Part shown: positions 40,501-55,500 of the stretch, piece after piece
How positions within the stretch are numbered: position 1 is the first letter of the stretch
How the letters are laid out: each line of letters starts with the position of its first letter
The notes under the pieces: generated by a model
What the model was told of the DNA's origin: nothing
Seen by the model: the letters and a program-made list of their open reading frames with translations, nothing else
The model's database searches: none
Position numbers and translations under genes: made by a program
NCBI GenBank assembly: GCA_038501625.1
Contig: JAZAYU010000725.1
Coordinates: forward strand, 1-64,000
Direction: 5' to 3'
From: Corbicula japonica
Lineage: Eukaryota; Mollusca; Bivalvia; Venerida; Cyrenidae
Length of the DNA stretch: 64,000 nucleotides

Positions 40501-43500
40501 AGGTATCTTGACAAAACACATGTTACTGTTCATTTTCGCAACCACAATAGTTTCAAGATTGCACGATGAATTTATGAAATAAAAATGAGAAACAAAAATG
40601 GGGTTAATTTTTATCTACAAATGAAAATTGCCACGTGGAATCTGACACAAAGAGTAAAATAAAAGTCCAAAAAAGTTCCATAGCATAACTCCTACTATAT
40701 CTCCTCGCAGCCTTGTAAATCGATTTTTGTTGTGTTTCAATAATATACGAAAACCAGCTTTATACTTAATGTTATTGTCTTTTTATCGTTCTTACTAAAG
40801 TGCTTACATAAGTATGCATAAGCCTAAAATATCATTCATTTTATGAATGATTAAAAAAGAAAATACAAATAGTTCCTTTAACCCGAAAACCTTGTGATTA
40901 TTTTTTTCACTATTAATTAAACTATTTACCTTTCAAAGACTCTTTGTACAAAATAAGGTTGCTCGATATGTTATATTTGTCCTGACTCTCGGAAAACATG
41001 GTCATGTCTGTATCGTTCTGTATTTTACTAGCATGGACCACTGGAATATAATGTTTATATACAATTATTTTTAATGATATTGTTGATAAATTAATCAAAC
41101 GGTTAACGTGTTCTCTTATTACCATACATTTTCAATAATGAATAGCATCTTTGAAAGGTCAGTGTTGTTAACAGTAAAATAACCCGTTACGGATGTCGTG
41201 CAGTGATGATAAGGCATATCATGGCTATCCGATCACGATTAACCTTTTTCGGAGGTTGTTCCGATTAGCTCAATTGGTTGCGTCGTTGGGATTGAAGGGG
41301 TAGGCGCTGTCGCCTTAACGGTGTGGGTTCGCCCTTAGGTAGAGGCAATGTCTTTAGATGACAAACTTATGCTTTCAGTTGCAATTAAAACCTGAGGATA
41401 ATCTGTTGTTTTTTTCTGAAAATGTTGGGCATTGATATACAAACAAATGACTTCAGCTGAACGGTTATTCCAGTTATGAGAATAGACTGAAACATAATTA
41501 TACATTGTACTTATAGAAAATTATCTTACCTAAATTACTAGTAAGAACAGTTTTGTTGTCTACGTCAGAAGCATTCAAGGTCTTTGTAATAGCGTCAGTG
41601 AATTTGCTAACCACATTCAACACCCTTTCTGCACCTGTTTTGTCCTATACGATATACAACCATTTATTAATGCTTCCAATCATTTCGTAACCATTGTCAG
41701 AAAATGAAATTCGTCACCCCTTCGAAAAGGGAAACAAAGTTCTTTATAAATTTATTATTTAAGGTTTGATCATGATAATGACAGTTATTGATAGAAAAAC
41801 AACTTTTGAACATTCGTTAACAATGTCGTAAAGTATTCTTGAAATTGAAATGGACATTGGTGCTAGTGAAAGAAGAGTCTCCATTGATATTACAATTTAA
41901 CTTTCCGAGTGGTAGTGAAAGTGTCGTTGGTATGGCTTTTGTTTCATTTACCCTACATGCGTGTCTTTCATATTTTATGATTTGTGATGAAATAAAACCG
42001 TCTATTTTAAAATAAAAAAAAATGTATTTTCCACTTTACAACAAAGTTCATGAAGTATTGCAATTTTGACACCATTTCTAATGTATTATTTACTTTTTCC
42101 ACATGCTCTATTTCCTCATGATCTTTGTTTTTGTGCTAAATTCTATTTAAAAATAAATTATAAGTGTCATTTACCACTTACTAACCAATTTCAAAAATTT
42201 TAGAAAAACAAGCAAACAAACACGGATCACCACCTGGTTTTCTGTGATTTGTCCACCTGATTGACCAATGGACTTCCATGTATTGCTGGTACTCGGGTCG
42301 AGCAGGTTACTCGCTGTATCTAGGAAATTCTACGTAAAAGAGAACCGACAATAATGTTTCTGGTAGAAGGACATTCAGGAGAGAATAACATTATTTCGTG
42401 TTATTTTAAGAATCGTACGCATTGAATATTGTAATATAAATATTTAGTTTCAATTATAAGAAATATAATTATTTTTTCCAATTCTGAAAATGTGCTTAAG
42501 CAGTTCATGTTGATACATCATAAAATTCAAAATCGCAATTGATAACATTGTATTTGAAGTTTCAGTTGGTATCTTACCTGCGATTGATTGTCCGACACAA
42601 CCATATTTTCACTTATACTTGCGATATGATCAAGAATTGAAGCAACTTTCTCTACTTCACCATCGTATAGCCCTGCGTCATCTACTGGTTTGGTTATATC
42701 TTTAAGTTTTTCAAGCGCTTCATCAACCACCATAGCAGCCTTTTCCGGATGCTCTAGAATACTCTCAAGCTGTAATTTTTATATAAACAATACTCAAAAT
42801 GAAATTCTTAAAATCGTTGCAACGTTTGTTACCATACAGGAAGCTCTCTAAAACATTAAGGTTAATTTAGTTGTAAAATATTTCATGATTATTGAACGTT
42901 GATCATCAAATTTTTAGCAATGGACTGTTGCCCAAATATCGTATAACAAAAAAGTATGAAATGCATATCAGAATTTTAATGGCAAGAATCACGGAATCCA
43001 CATTTAAAAATTAGGTCTCATATTTCAGTTTCACATAAAGAAATACATGATGTTTCTATCATCCAAGACATTGATTTATTACCTCAATGTTATACTTCCT
43101 ATTTTTACGTTTTTGTATATGCCATTTGTTGTGATATGCATAATTTATATTCTCTGATCCAATTTCAAAAACTATATTTTGTTCAAATTCGCTTTTTGTT
43201 TTCTCGCTCAGGGAATACCCATTATTTAATATGAGGACCATCCCCTGAATATGGAATGGTGTGGGTCATTATATACCGTATTGATGATTACATGACCAAC
43301 GGCCTATGGCCGCCGTCGTTTAACGAAATTGTACTGTTTTTGTGTTAATATTGAGTTCCGCACAGCCCATGTGGCGTAAAATCCCGTGAAGTAAACTTCG
43401 ATACACTGAAAGTTTTACCATTTAATTTCTTCCAATGAAATCTAATCGTGTACAAGTTACAATATTCCTCACTAATTAAATTTAAAACTTTTAACTTTTA

Positions 43501-46500
43501 TGCTTTAGAAATCCAGAAATTTTATTTTAACAATTTCACTGTGCGGTTACACTTTAAACTAACCTTTATAACACAACCTTGTTTATAAAACCATTAAACA
43601 TTTATACTCAAATTTCCCGCCAATACACGATTATCAGGGAATTCATGACAAAAACATGAAATACAAGAACTTTCCCGCCAATCTTAGACGTGGAATATAT
43701 TTCCTTGCATACCAGATCTGGCCATCCGGTGTTTTCACCCGTGTAGTAGATGAAAAGGGAACTTTGAAAGCTACCGAACACGACAAATATGAAAATACTG
43801 CAGGCTCGGTTTAATTGAGCCTGTTCATGGGCAGTAACGGGAATGCTTATTACTGCCCACGCCGCCTAGCCCCGGGTTGAGCGCAACTCAGTAATTACAC
43901 CATTAAATAGTACAATTTCGATCCATCCCAAACGATGGTATGCATATGGCGGTGAACATGGAACCTTCAATGAGGTATTTTCAGATTAATACCATTCCAT
44001 GTTCAGCGGAGTATGGTCCCCAGATAAAAGAATGGGTTTGCCCTAAACGAGAAAACAATGGGCGGAACTAAACAGAATAGAATTTTGACAGGGGATCTTA
44101 GAATATAAATCCTGCATATCACAGACTACGCCAAAGGCAAAATTTAAAAACCAGGAAGTATATTCTTGGGGGTGATTGGACAATATCCAAATCTATATTG
44201 GCTGGGATATTGAAACCACCTATCTATAAACTGGCCGAAATATTAAAACAAAAGGAATTTTAGAAGTACCATTAACATAGTACATAAGTATCGTGCTCAG
44301 CCGACCTTCAAAGGACGTAACTGATAACAGCACTGATTGAATGTACGGGGAGACTTTTTACAGCTGCCACACGGCACAAACAACGCTACTGTGATATTGA
44401 AATAGATGAAAAGGGAACTTTGAAAGCCACCGAACACGACAAATATGAAAATACTGCAGGCTCGGTTTGATTGAGCCTGTTCATGGGCAGTAATGGGAAT
44501 GCTTATTACTGCCCACGCCGCCTAGCCCCGGGTTGAGCGCAACTCAGTAATTACACCATTAAATAGTTCAATTTCGATCCATCCCAAACGATGGTATGCA
44601 TATGGCGGTGAACATGGAACCTTCAATGAGGTATTTTCAGATTAATACCATTCCATGTTCAGCGGCGTATGGTCCCCAGATAAAAGAATGGGTTTGCCCT
44701 AAACGAGAAAACAATGGGCGGAACTAAACAGAATAGAATTTTGACAGGGGATCTTAGAATATAAATCCTGCATATCACAGACTACGCCAAAGGCAAAATT
44801 TAAAAACCAGGAAGTATATTCTTGGGGGTGATTGGACAATATCCAAATCTATATTGGCTGGGATATTGAAACCACCTATCTATAAACTGGCCGAAATATT
44901 AAAACAAAAGGAATTTTAGAAGTACCATTAACATAGTACATAAGTATCGTGCTCAGCCGACCTTCAAAGGACGTAACTGATAACAGCACTGATTGAATGT
45001 ACGGGGAGACTTTTTACAGCCGCCACACGGCACAAACAACGCTACTGTGATATTGAAATAGATGAAAAGGGAACTTTGAAAGCCACCGAACACGACAAAT
45101 ATGAAAATACTGCAGGCTCGGTTTGATTGAGCCTGTTCATGGGCAGTAATGGGAATGCTTATTACTGCCCACGCCGCCTAGCCCCGGGTTGAGCGCAACT
45201 CAGTAATTACACCATTAAATAGTACAATTTCGATCCATCCCAAACGATGATACGCATATAGCGGTGAACATGGAACCTTCAATGAGGTATTTTCAGATTA
45301 ATACCATTCCATGTTCAGCGGCGTATGGTCTCCAGATAAAAGAATGGGTTTGCCCTAAACGAGAAAACAATGGGCGGAACTAAACAGAATAGAATTTTGA
45401 CAGGGGATCTTAGAATATAAATCCTGCATATCACAGACTACGCCAAAGGCAAAATTTAAAAACCAGGAAGTATATTCTTGGGGGTGATTGGACAATATCC
45501 AAATCTATATTGGCTGGGATATTGAAACCACCTATCTATAAACTGGCCGAAATATTAAAACAAAAGGAATTTTAGAAGTACCATTAACATAGTACATAAG
45601 TATCGTGCTCAGCCGACCTTCAAAGGACGTAACTGATAACAGCACTGATTGAATGTACGGGGAGACTTTTTACAGCCGCCACACGGCACAAACAACGCTA
45701 CTGTGATATTGAAATAGATGAAAAGGGAACTTTGAAAGCCACCGAACACGACAAATATGAAAATACTGCAGGCTCGGTTTGATTGAGCCTGTTCATGGGC
45801 AGTAATGGGAATGCTTATTACTGCCCACGCCGCCTAGCCCCGGGTTGAGCGCAACTCAGTAATTACACCATTAAATAGTACAATTTCGATCCATCCCAAA
45901 CGATGGTATGCATATGGCGGTGAACATGGAACCTTCAATGAGGTATTTTCAGATTAATATCATTCCATGTAGAATGAGTCACGCGCCTTATATGACGTCA
46001 CGACGTCTTACGCTTTTATGAATGAATGATGGAATGTCTCGTATATCACTCCGCTACTATAAAAAAGAAGTGCAAAGAAACATTTCCCGGAAAACTCGGC
46101 AGAGCCTCGTTACCGCCCTTGTGCATATTTCACTCGGGCTATAAAGTTAATAGGAGAATACAGAACACAAAAATATATTGGAGCAAAAATATGTATTTTG
46201 CGAAATTCGCGACTCTCCCAATACAGGATGTTACAAAATATGTATATTATCAGAAATATGTATTCACTATATCAACATAATATGAATCATTCCTGAAGTG
46301 ACACATTCAGTAAAACTATGTAATATACATTACTACAAGAAATGTTCCTAAGAATTCAATGTCACTTTCTTTTGAAATTCTCAGTTCACTTAAACTTTAG
46401 TTATTCTCCACAATTATGTCTTTAAAAATATACAGGCTGTTGTGGACGAGTTCATTCTCTCTATAAGTGAAGTTCGCTTCAGCGACATAGTGAAGGTCTG

Positions 46501-49500
46501 TTACAAGTAACGCAAGGTATTATATAAGCCCTTTCTGGAGCACAGCACTCTTGACCGACAAAAACCACGCTGTCGTCTTCGGAAATAACGCAGTAATGTT
46601 TTACGGTTGATGAACAAGCTTCTTGTTGAGAATTTGAACCCGAAGCAATGTTGACGTCGGTTGACGCCAGCTGTACGTGCTCGTCGAAATTATCTTATAA
46701 TTTGTCGTCACTGACAGCCTCGTAATAGCCATCATTTTTGCCTCCTTTCCCTTTGGTTCTTTTAGCAAAAGTAGTTTTGCTACGTGCATCGTCCTTTAAA
46801 AAAGGATGAAGTGTCAATAAAGAGATAACTCCTTCGAATAAAACGCGCACTTTCCACACAACAATAAAAAAACTCCACATGACTAGCACAATAACGTGAT
46901 ACAAAGACTTTCATTTACTAAGCAAGTTATAACCACATCGCGCCCACGGAGAACTCGTGTTTACCGCCACTTTTTTTATCTCACTTGTTTAACACAGTTA
47001 ATTGTATTGCTCCGGAACTGTGTAATTACACATTTATAACACTTGCATATTTTATTACAATATTTGCTCCGATCTGTTAATCTTACAGTTATTTCCTTTA
47101 TATGAACGTACGATATTGCCGAACGTCTCATTTGCAGAGAATATCTTCAATCTTCCTTTTCGAGATGTTCGCTGCTCGTCTTGGTAGCCTATCTTCTGTT
47201 TGCTAATCATTGCTTCATTATCACTATTTCAACCACTTTCAATTTGATCTAACAAGTTTATTGGACGTCTAAGTATCTTCTTGTCTGGTACATTTCCAGA
47301 TCGAACTTCTCCCTCAGGACTCTTCACTATTTCTATAATTCTTCACAATTTCCAACAACATTTGGGAAAATTATCCTTTATTAAAACAATATCTCTTACT
47401 TGTGGTACAATAGGTGACACAATCCTCTCCGCTTTAAGGTTCACTTGTGATCTTTCTTTTAGACTCACTAAATATAATTATATTCCTCTTTTCAAATTCT
47501 CCAGAACTCATTCATTAACCTTTGGCCTTTCTTCCATATCATAAGCAACTCATGAGAAGAAGCCCCCTTTTTATCCGGTTCGCGGGGCCATTTCAGTGTG
47601 GCAAAGAATCCCGTGAAATAAACTTCGACAACACACTGCAAGTTTTACCATTTAATTTCTTCCTAAATATCTTATCATGTACGAGAGGTGCCCAACTTAT
47701 ATTTGAACAAATAGAAAACACCACCAATTTCGTGCCTGAAACATATTTATTGTAGCAAATGCTCAATAGGTGACCCATGACAGTTGTAAATTGTCCTACA
47801 ACGCTTTGGTCATGATTTTAAAGTGTTGTTTATCGTTTTCTGGTCCAGTTTGTGCCACTCATCCTTGTGTGCCTTTTTGATACCGATTAAAGCGTTTATT
47901 TGCCGCTTCTGCAAATGACGTTTAAGCACACCCCAGAAATCAAAGTCCATCGGGACAGCATCAGGTGACTTTGGCATCCACTCCTCTTTAGTAATGAAAT
48001 TAATGTGTTAGTCTTTAAGAAAAGGTAACGTGTTTTAGATGTATGTCTAGACGCACTGTCCTGGTGGAATGTCATGGCTTTTACCCCCTCTGGAAATGGT
48101 CTTGGGACATTTTTCTCCTAAAACGGCTTAAGCACTTTGTTGATATAGTACTCAGAGTTTACTTTTGTCAATTTATCATTAATGCGATTTTCCGTCTGTC
48201 TTCTAAAGGACACACCAGCTAATGCCATTATGGCGCTGGCAAAAGCTTCGCGTTTGACAAACTGTAGTTTGTCACCAAGATTTTTAGCCTCTCTTATGAA
48301 GCAGATATTTATTCGCCACTCACTTAAACAAAAGTAAAACATTGCCTCGTCATAAGTGACAAAGTTTTTCCATCGGTTGCATTTGAGTTTTAGAAACAAC
48401 TTCCAAGTTCTGGTCCTGTGCTTCTTAATTTGCGCAATGTTAAGTTGATAAAATTTGCACTTTTTATCGTAATTTGGCTTTCAGGATTTTATAAATAATT
48501 TTGTATAAAGTTCCCTTAGACACTCCAAATTTTGATGCCATTTCTATTTGAGTATGCGGGTTAACTTTGTCCATCATACGTCCAACCTTCCGTATGAGGT
48601 CGGATGTAGCTGCCGTGGGCGGTTTTTTAAATGTTCGCGCTGTAACATTAGGAGAAGTCGCACTTAATTGTAATTTTATTCCAAAGCAAATATTGTTTGT
48701 GGAGCCCAAAGAAATGGTATCACCAATGGTTTTAAGCCCTTTCTGAAAACTTCTGTACCTGTTTTTAGTCCTCAAAAGTCCTAAAACTATACCCTCAACT
48801 TTGTCATTTTTTTTATTACGTACCATGTTGGCAATCAATCTTAACTATGTAAACATGAAGATATACGCTAAATATACACCAGAAAACATACTAAGGGCTC
48901 GGCTAACTCGTGCATGTACTTCACAGTGCACAGGTTTCGTTTGTTCAAAAATAAGTTGGGTACCTCTCGTACAAGGTAGAATTATTCACACTCATTAAAT
49001 TTAAAACTTTTAAATTGTATAATTAAAAAATCCAGTTCTTTTATTTTTAACAATTTCACTGTGATAGTTACACTTTTAATCAACCTTTATAACAAAACTT
49101 TGTCTATAAAAACCATTAAACATTTATACTCTAATTTCCCGCCAAAACACGATTATCAAGAAAAACAGGAAATACAAGAAAATTCCGGCCAATATTAGGC
49201 GAAGAATATATAACTATAGCATTTACCGCCAATGTTTATACACATTTATTTGATGCTGTGGAGCAAAAATATGTATATCGCGAAATTCGCGACAACCCAG
49301 GGCAAGGCGGCATGGGCAATAATATGCATTTATATTACTGCCCATGAAGGGCTATTTCAAACCGAGCCTGCAATATTTTCATATTTCGCGTGTTTGGCAA
49401 ATTAAATACTTAATAGGAAGTTTAGAATAATTAGAAAATTATGTCTAGATATAAACATGGTTTGGAGTACAAGTTTCTTTTTACTTTATAACATACATTC

Positions 49501-52500
49501 TTAATTATAACAACATCGTCATCGCAATCTGCAAAGTGTTTTATAAGTTACAACATTATATCGTATGCTTATTAGTAATAGCTTTCTAATTTTAATTTAA
49601 TTTTATTCGTAAACATATTACCGTACAGATACTAAAATTAAAAATGAACTCACACTTTTTTCAACGTTCGCTACTTCAGCTGTAATGCAATTATATAAAG
49701 GTAACAACCACTCCCCAGTTGTTGAACACTGTCTTGATACTTGTCCAGAATAATCTGTTAAAAGAAAAACGGCGCAGTGAAAATGTTTAAAAATTTTATT
49801 TGTATGCTAAACGGAATTCGCTTTCTATTGTTTGCATTAATGATATTCACGTTAGAATGGGTAGATATTTCAAAAGTATTTTAATGGGATATCTTTAATA
49901 TTTTACCAGATTGATAAAAAACTAGTCAGTCGATTCTTAATGTGACAAATGAAACAACAATTTCATTAATAGATTTGCGTATAGTTAGAATGATATTGTT
50001 GATGTTTCTGTGCAGAATAATATAAAAATAAATTATACAAAACAAAATAACGATGAAATATTCTTTATTCGATCTCTGACACAAACAATTTCATTAATAA
50101 TTCATTTGTTTCTCGCCCATTATGGAAAAAATATTTAGGTCTTTATTAACTTTCATAGTGCGGTAAATTAATATTCCGGATGAAATTCAATTTTTTAGAA
50201 ATGAATATAATATATTTACTTTCTGGACATCCGATGAACGTTATCAATCCGGCGTCAGACTTGTTCCAGTGTGTTCCCCGCGAATCAATATCAAATGTGC
50301 ATGCTTTATCTCTTCCGGGGACTGTAAAACATAATTTAAGATGCAAATATGAAGGAAATCAAAATCAGCTTAACTGGCAACAAAATGCTTATCATATTCA
50401 TGTATTAAAATTCTTAGGCCTGGGCTGAAGGTTATAAAGCTGAGCAAGGAAACCAGTCTCAAATCTCAAGCATCTGATTGGCTGAAATGGCGACCAGTCG
50501 CCATTTCAGCCAATCAGTTGCTTGAGATTTGAGACTGGTTTCCATGCTCAGTTTTATAACCTTTAGCCCTGATTTGCTGACATAAAGACATCTGGCCATA
50601 CCCTCTTAGTTTTCAGATGAAAAATTATTATATTACATATCCGCAAAATAACAAACCTTGAAAACATGTCGGTGCAATGGCAGTCCAAGCTCCGTTAGGC
50701 TGGCAAGCTATTTTTGATGCTCCCAAAATATTATATCCCGTCGGACAGGTAAAAACAGCCGTTGTATTGACGAAATACGATGAGTTTGGAGAGTTGAATG
50801 CTACGAAAACATCGTTGGAGATTTTTAAACTTGGACATTCTGTAACAGAAATTATACCAATAATATAAGTGGCTACATAAGTGGTAATTTAAAATATTAA
50901 CACAAATCATTAATAAGTGTTCTTGATTTTCTAAGAGCTGGTGCTTCTATCGATATTTTTCTCTTGATGCCGTATTATAATATTAGGATTAAACCTGCAG
51001 GAAAGCAAAAATCAGGAAACGCCACACAGCCATATGTTTAAATTAGGGTGCAAAATTTATATTAGTAATATACATGGTATTATACCAAATGCATCAAAGT
51101 ACTTACCGACTTCTACGCACAATGGTGGCGATGCAATACTCCATGTTCCATTAGCTTGGCACTTGGACGTCAAACTGTTTTTCGTAGAATTAATTAAATG
51201 AAACCCGTCAATACAAGTAGCTAATGCTGTTGAACGAAATCGTGTATTGTCAAAATACTGTATGGTGCTGTATTTGGCCCAAGAGCTGTCATGGAACACC
51301 CACTTCCCGCAATCTGAAAATGTAATATAGAGAAAACTAGCTTTAGAGGACCCGCGGGCTCGGTTTGATAAATAAAAACGAACATGTTATATGAAACAGT
51401 TTAAAGATGACGAATAACTAACTGGTCAATAGAATTAAAACATGTCGTTGAAATGAAGTGTATGAAAAATCATTAGCGTGCAGGCCATTCTAACGTGTTA
51501 ATTACCCCTCTGACCACACGCATTGCGTTATTCCCGCCGTTTGTTCACTCATTTACTCACAACAATACATACAACTATCCAATTCTCTGTTCTAGTCAAG
51601 TGGTTTACATTATTATGAAGATTTTTAAGCTGAACAAATCATAAGTTTATTCTAGAGTTATCAAATGACAGATTATTGAATCTCAGCGCTATAGGTAATT
51701 ACGACATCACACATGGATTTGAAGCACTTATGAGAAATTCGATGTGAATTATTACAATTTAAATTTTAAAAACAAACAAACATGTTTCTAAAATTGTATT
51801 TTTGGTGTGTACTTAATCAGATACGTATTAAAAAAAAATTAAGGTATGTTGGAAATATAGCCAGTCTAGAGTCCCGCTTCTGCTCAGGTTATTTGAGACA
51901 AGAATCATTTACTTACAAAATTTGCCAAATGAGCTTATTTAGATTTATAAGTTTCTTTAAGAATCGACACTCAACTTTTTTTTTATTGTTATAAGTTTTT
52001 CATATCAGTTATTAATAATTCCAACTGTTTATGAGCAATACCATAAAAAACCACGGATGAAATAATTATTTAATCAAACTATTTAACTTACCCACTTCTG
52101 TACACAAAGGCGGAGATTTAACACTCCAGGTTCCGTTTGCCTGGCACAAAGAAGTCACTGTTTTCTGTGAAGAGTTAATCACCTGATAACCTTCAACACA
52201 TCTGGAAATTGCAACTGATCCGTAGGTTGTATTTTTCGAAAATTCTATTTTACTGAAACTTTCTCTCGAACTGTTTGAATACTCCCAATTCCCACAATCT
52301 GAAACCGGGAACTCAAGGTTAAACACAAGTTTCTAAGTTATCAGTACCTTAATATAATTAAGTCATGTATATATGTAATAATACTATTTCTTGTTAGGAT
52401 TTTGTGATTGAATGAAAATATAATTTAAGTGGTCTTTTGTACTTTCACTGTTCGCACAAAATATTCCAAATGAAAACCTTTAGAAAACAGGTTGGGTATA

Positions 52501-55500
52501 TGGTATTAACGCATTATCTCATAATGCAATATTTGTCAAACGCACGCATATTATACATTTAAAGCATATAACATGTTCACTTTTATGTGGAAGATAGAAA
52601 CATTATATACTTACAGTTTTTTTATCCGTCAACTCCGCAAAATTATGTATTTTCTCGCCGCTCGTAATCATATTCATACCGGAGCTCACTCGGTAAAATT
52701 TATTTATATTTTAAACTGGTAAAAGCAAACCTTTTTTGTTCATAATATCTTACCGACTTCTACGCACAACGGTGGTGATTTTACACTCCATGTAGCATTA
52801 GCTTGGCAAACGGTAGTCAGACTTTTCTCTTTAGAGTTTCTTAACTGGTATCCATGTTTACATTTGAGTACTGCGCTTGATCCATATGTGGTATTTGGGG
52901 TATACGTGATATTGCTAAAGTTAGCAAATAAATCATCGTGGTATTCCCACCTGCCACAGTCTGAAGTAGAACCATGGATACATGAAAAATCCTTATCAGC
53001 TAAAGCAATATTCAGAAAATAAAAAGTAAAGCCAATCAAGGAGAGAGAAGACGTTGAATGCTTTCACATAAAATCTTTCTATAATAAACGTAAAATTCCT
53101 TGCCAACTTCCTTGATATTATAAAGCCTATGATGTCACGAAGAACAACAATATGTTCATATCACACATTAATTTCATCAATTTGTTTAAAAAAATCACAG
53201 ACCACAAATATAATACATTTTAAGTAACAAAAGTATCAAAACTTGTTTCCATGTCACTGCTAGCCATTTACATACACTAACTTTTACATATACATACATG
53301 TGAAACAATTACATATACACGTCTATTGACGTTCATAAAAACTCCAAAACTAAAAAGGAGGAACCACGATGCTAATAGATGTGTATATGTAATTGTTTCA
53401 CATGTATGTATATGTAAAAGTAAGTGTTTGTAAATGGCAAGACAGTCACAGAGACATTTGTTGATAGTTATGGTTTATAGGCGTTGCCGGAAAATTTCTC
53501 TATTGAGAACTTGGATGCCACGTCTGTTACCATGTACAGCACCCTTGGCTACGCTGTGTCGCCGTGTCTGGTGCTTAGATTTGAATCTTTATGTCTGACG
53601 GTTGAGAATACGGGAAAAGTGTGTTTTGTTCTAACTGTTCTAATTTGTTAAATTTACCCGAACGTTTTTGTCAATAAATTGACTTCATCAGGGTTATATA
53701 TATACAAAAGATGGTATTTATATCAAATGCATCTAATAGGTTAGAGTGGAAAAATCTCAGGCGTCATGAAATATTAAATTTAAATAGGATCCATAATTTA
53801 CTTACCGACTTCTACGCACAATGGCGGCGATGCAATACTCCATGTTCCATTTGCTTGGCACTTGGACGTCAAACTGTTTTTCGTAGAATTAATTAGATGA
53901 TACCCGTCAATACACGTAGCTAATGCTGTTGAACGAAATCGTGTGTTCTCAAAATACTGTATGGAACTGTATTTGTCCCAAGTGCTGTCATGGAACACCC
54001 ACATCCCGCAGTCTGAAAATGTATTAGTAATATATAGAAAATAAGCTTCAGAAGACACGCGGTTTAGTCAAGCGGTTTACATTATAATAAAGAACCTAGA
54101 GCTGAACAAATCATAACTTTTTTCTAAAGTTAACAAATTACAGAACACAGAATCTCATTGCTATTGACTACATGAAAATGATAGTCACGGCATCACACAT
54201 TAATTTAACGAGCTTAGGAGAAATGAGATGTTCGATGTGAATTATTACAAATAAATTTAAAAACAAACTTGTTTCTAAAATGGTATTTGTTTGATGTTTA
54301 TTTAGCCAAATACGTAGTTAAAAGTAAAGGTATGTGAGAAATATAGCCGATCCTGCTCGGGTAATTTGTTACCTCAAGTTAATCTTTTTCAGAATTATTT
54401 AAGTTGGATGGACACGTTGGTCACCCAGTTTTGACGTCGAAAATTAAATATTGTCCAAATCTTATGAAATTCGATCAGAATAATGTGAAAGGACCGCTTT
54501 ATTGAAATGTGCAAAATATTTACACTTGCCGATCGTCTGCTTTCGCGCTTATAATACGTCGAAGACAGTAGTGGTGCACTAATAACGGTGCCAAAAAATC
54601 TCGCTTTTTGTAGATTATTATGATATTTCATGTACATAGTATGTCTTAATTCAAAGATTTTACTAAAATCATATAATACTTGTTCAGTGCATATTCCATG
54701 CAAATTTCGTGTCATTTGGCGTAAACATCATACTAGTCGAATCTCTTCGATTGGGGAAAAATGAAGGAAATGAGTGTACCTTTCATAGATGGTTTTGTTC
54801 TTCAACCACCGTCGTCGGCAAGTGGAAATATTTTGCATATATCAATAAAGCGATCGTCTCACGTATTTCTGACCAAGCATTTATAAGATTTGGACAATAT
54901 TTAATGATTGACGTCAAAACTGGATGAGCAACGTGTCCATCCACCTTAAGGTAGTTCGCGCCCATGGCCGAAAAACGACGTCAAAAATGAAAATTAAAAT
55001 AGTCACTTGAAACTTTGCATAATGTCGTAAAAACCATGTTCCCGTTGCCTGGTAACCAAATTTTGTGAATGACGTCGCGCTCTTTCGAATCAGACGCGCC
55101 ACCTAGCGGTAGGTGTATACCAACGCAAGTGTTTCACTATAAATTGAATAACTGCGAAATATTGCGTTAAATCTTGTGTGTTTGTGATAGAGAAGTTATT
55201 TACCTACATTTTCCTTATAAAGTTGAATTCAAGGACATAAAATAGGACGTCAAACATTAAAAAGTCGCAAATTTACGCTAAAAGAATGAAGAACGATCCA
55301 AACGAAACGTATTTTTTCTTGAAACGGTGTGGTAGAAGCTTTTCTTTTTTTTTCACAAAATTTTGTTTGACATATATGCTTTGAAAAAAAAAATAAAAAC
55401 AATATGTCATCGGTCTAGATTTTCTGTAAGCTTGCGTAAAAAATACACAGTACGTCGATATAAATATTTATGAATTGCTGATGTTAATATTGACATTCTT

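Larger units (their letters stand above)
47593..49225 (+). repeat. Dispersed repeat interrupted by a mariner
   Basis: Left part 47593-47681 ('aatcccgtgaaataaacttc', 'agttttaccatttaatttct') and right part 48970-49225 ('aaatttaaaactttt', 'aaaccattaaacatttatac') together equal the uninterrupted copy at 43365-43700. Confidence 0.8.

Noticed and set aside
43059..43241. 60-codon minus frame considered as an additional GAIN exon
   Set aside because: It has no convincing acceptor/donor pair; the HRM exon (phase 0 end) joins directly to 42578-42769 (phase 0 start).
45990..46010. CRE-like TGACGTCA near an AP-1-like TGAGTCA as a promoter
   Set aside because: Short motifs expected by chance; similar TGACGTCA-type sites occur near 15.3, 17.9 and 27.5 kb, and no transcription start evidence.
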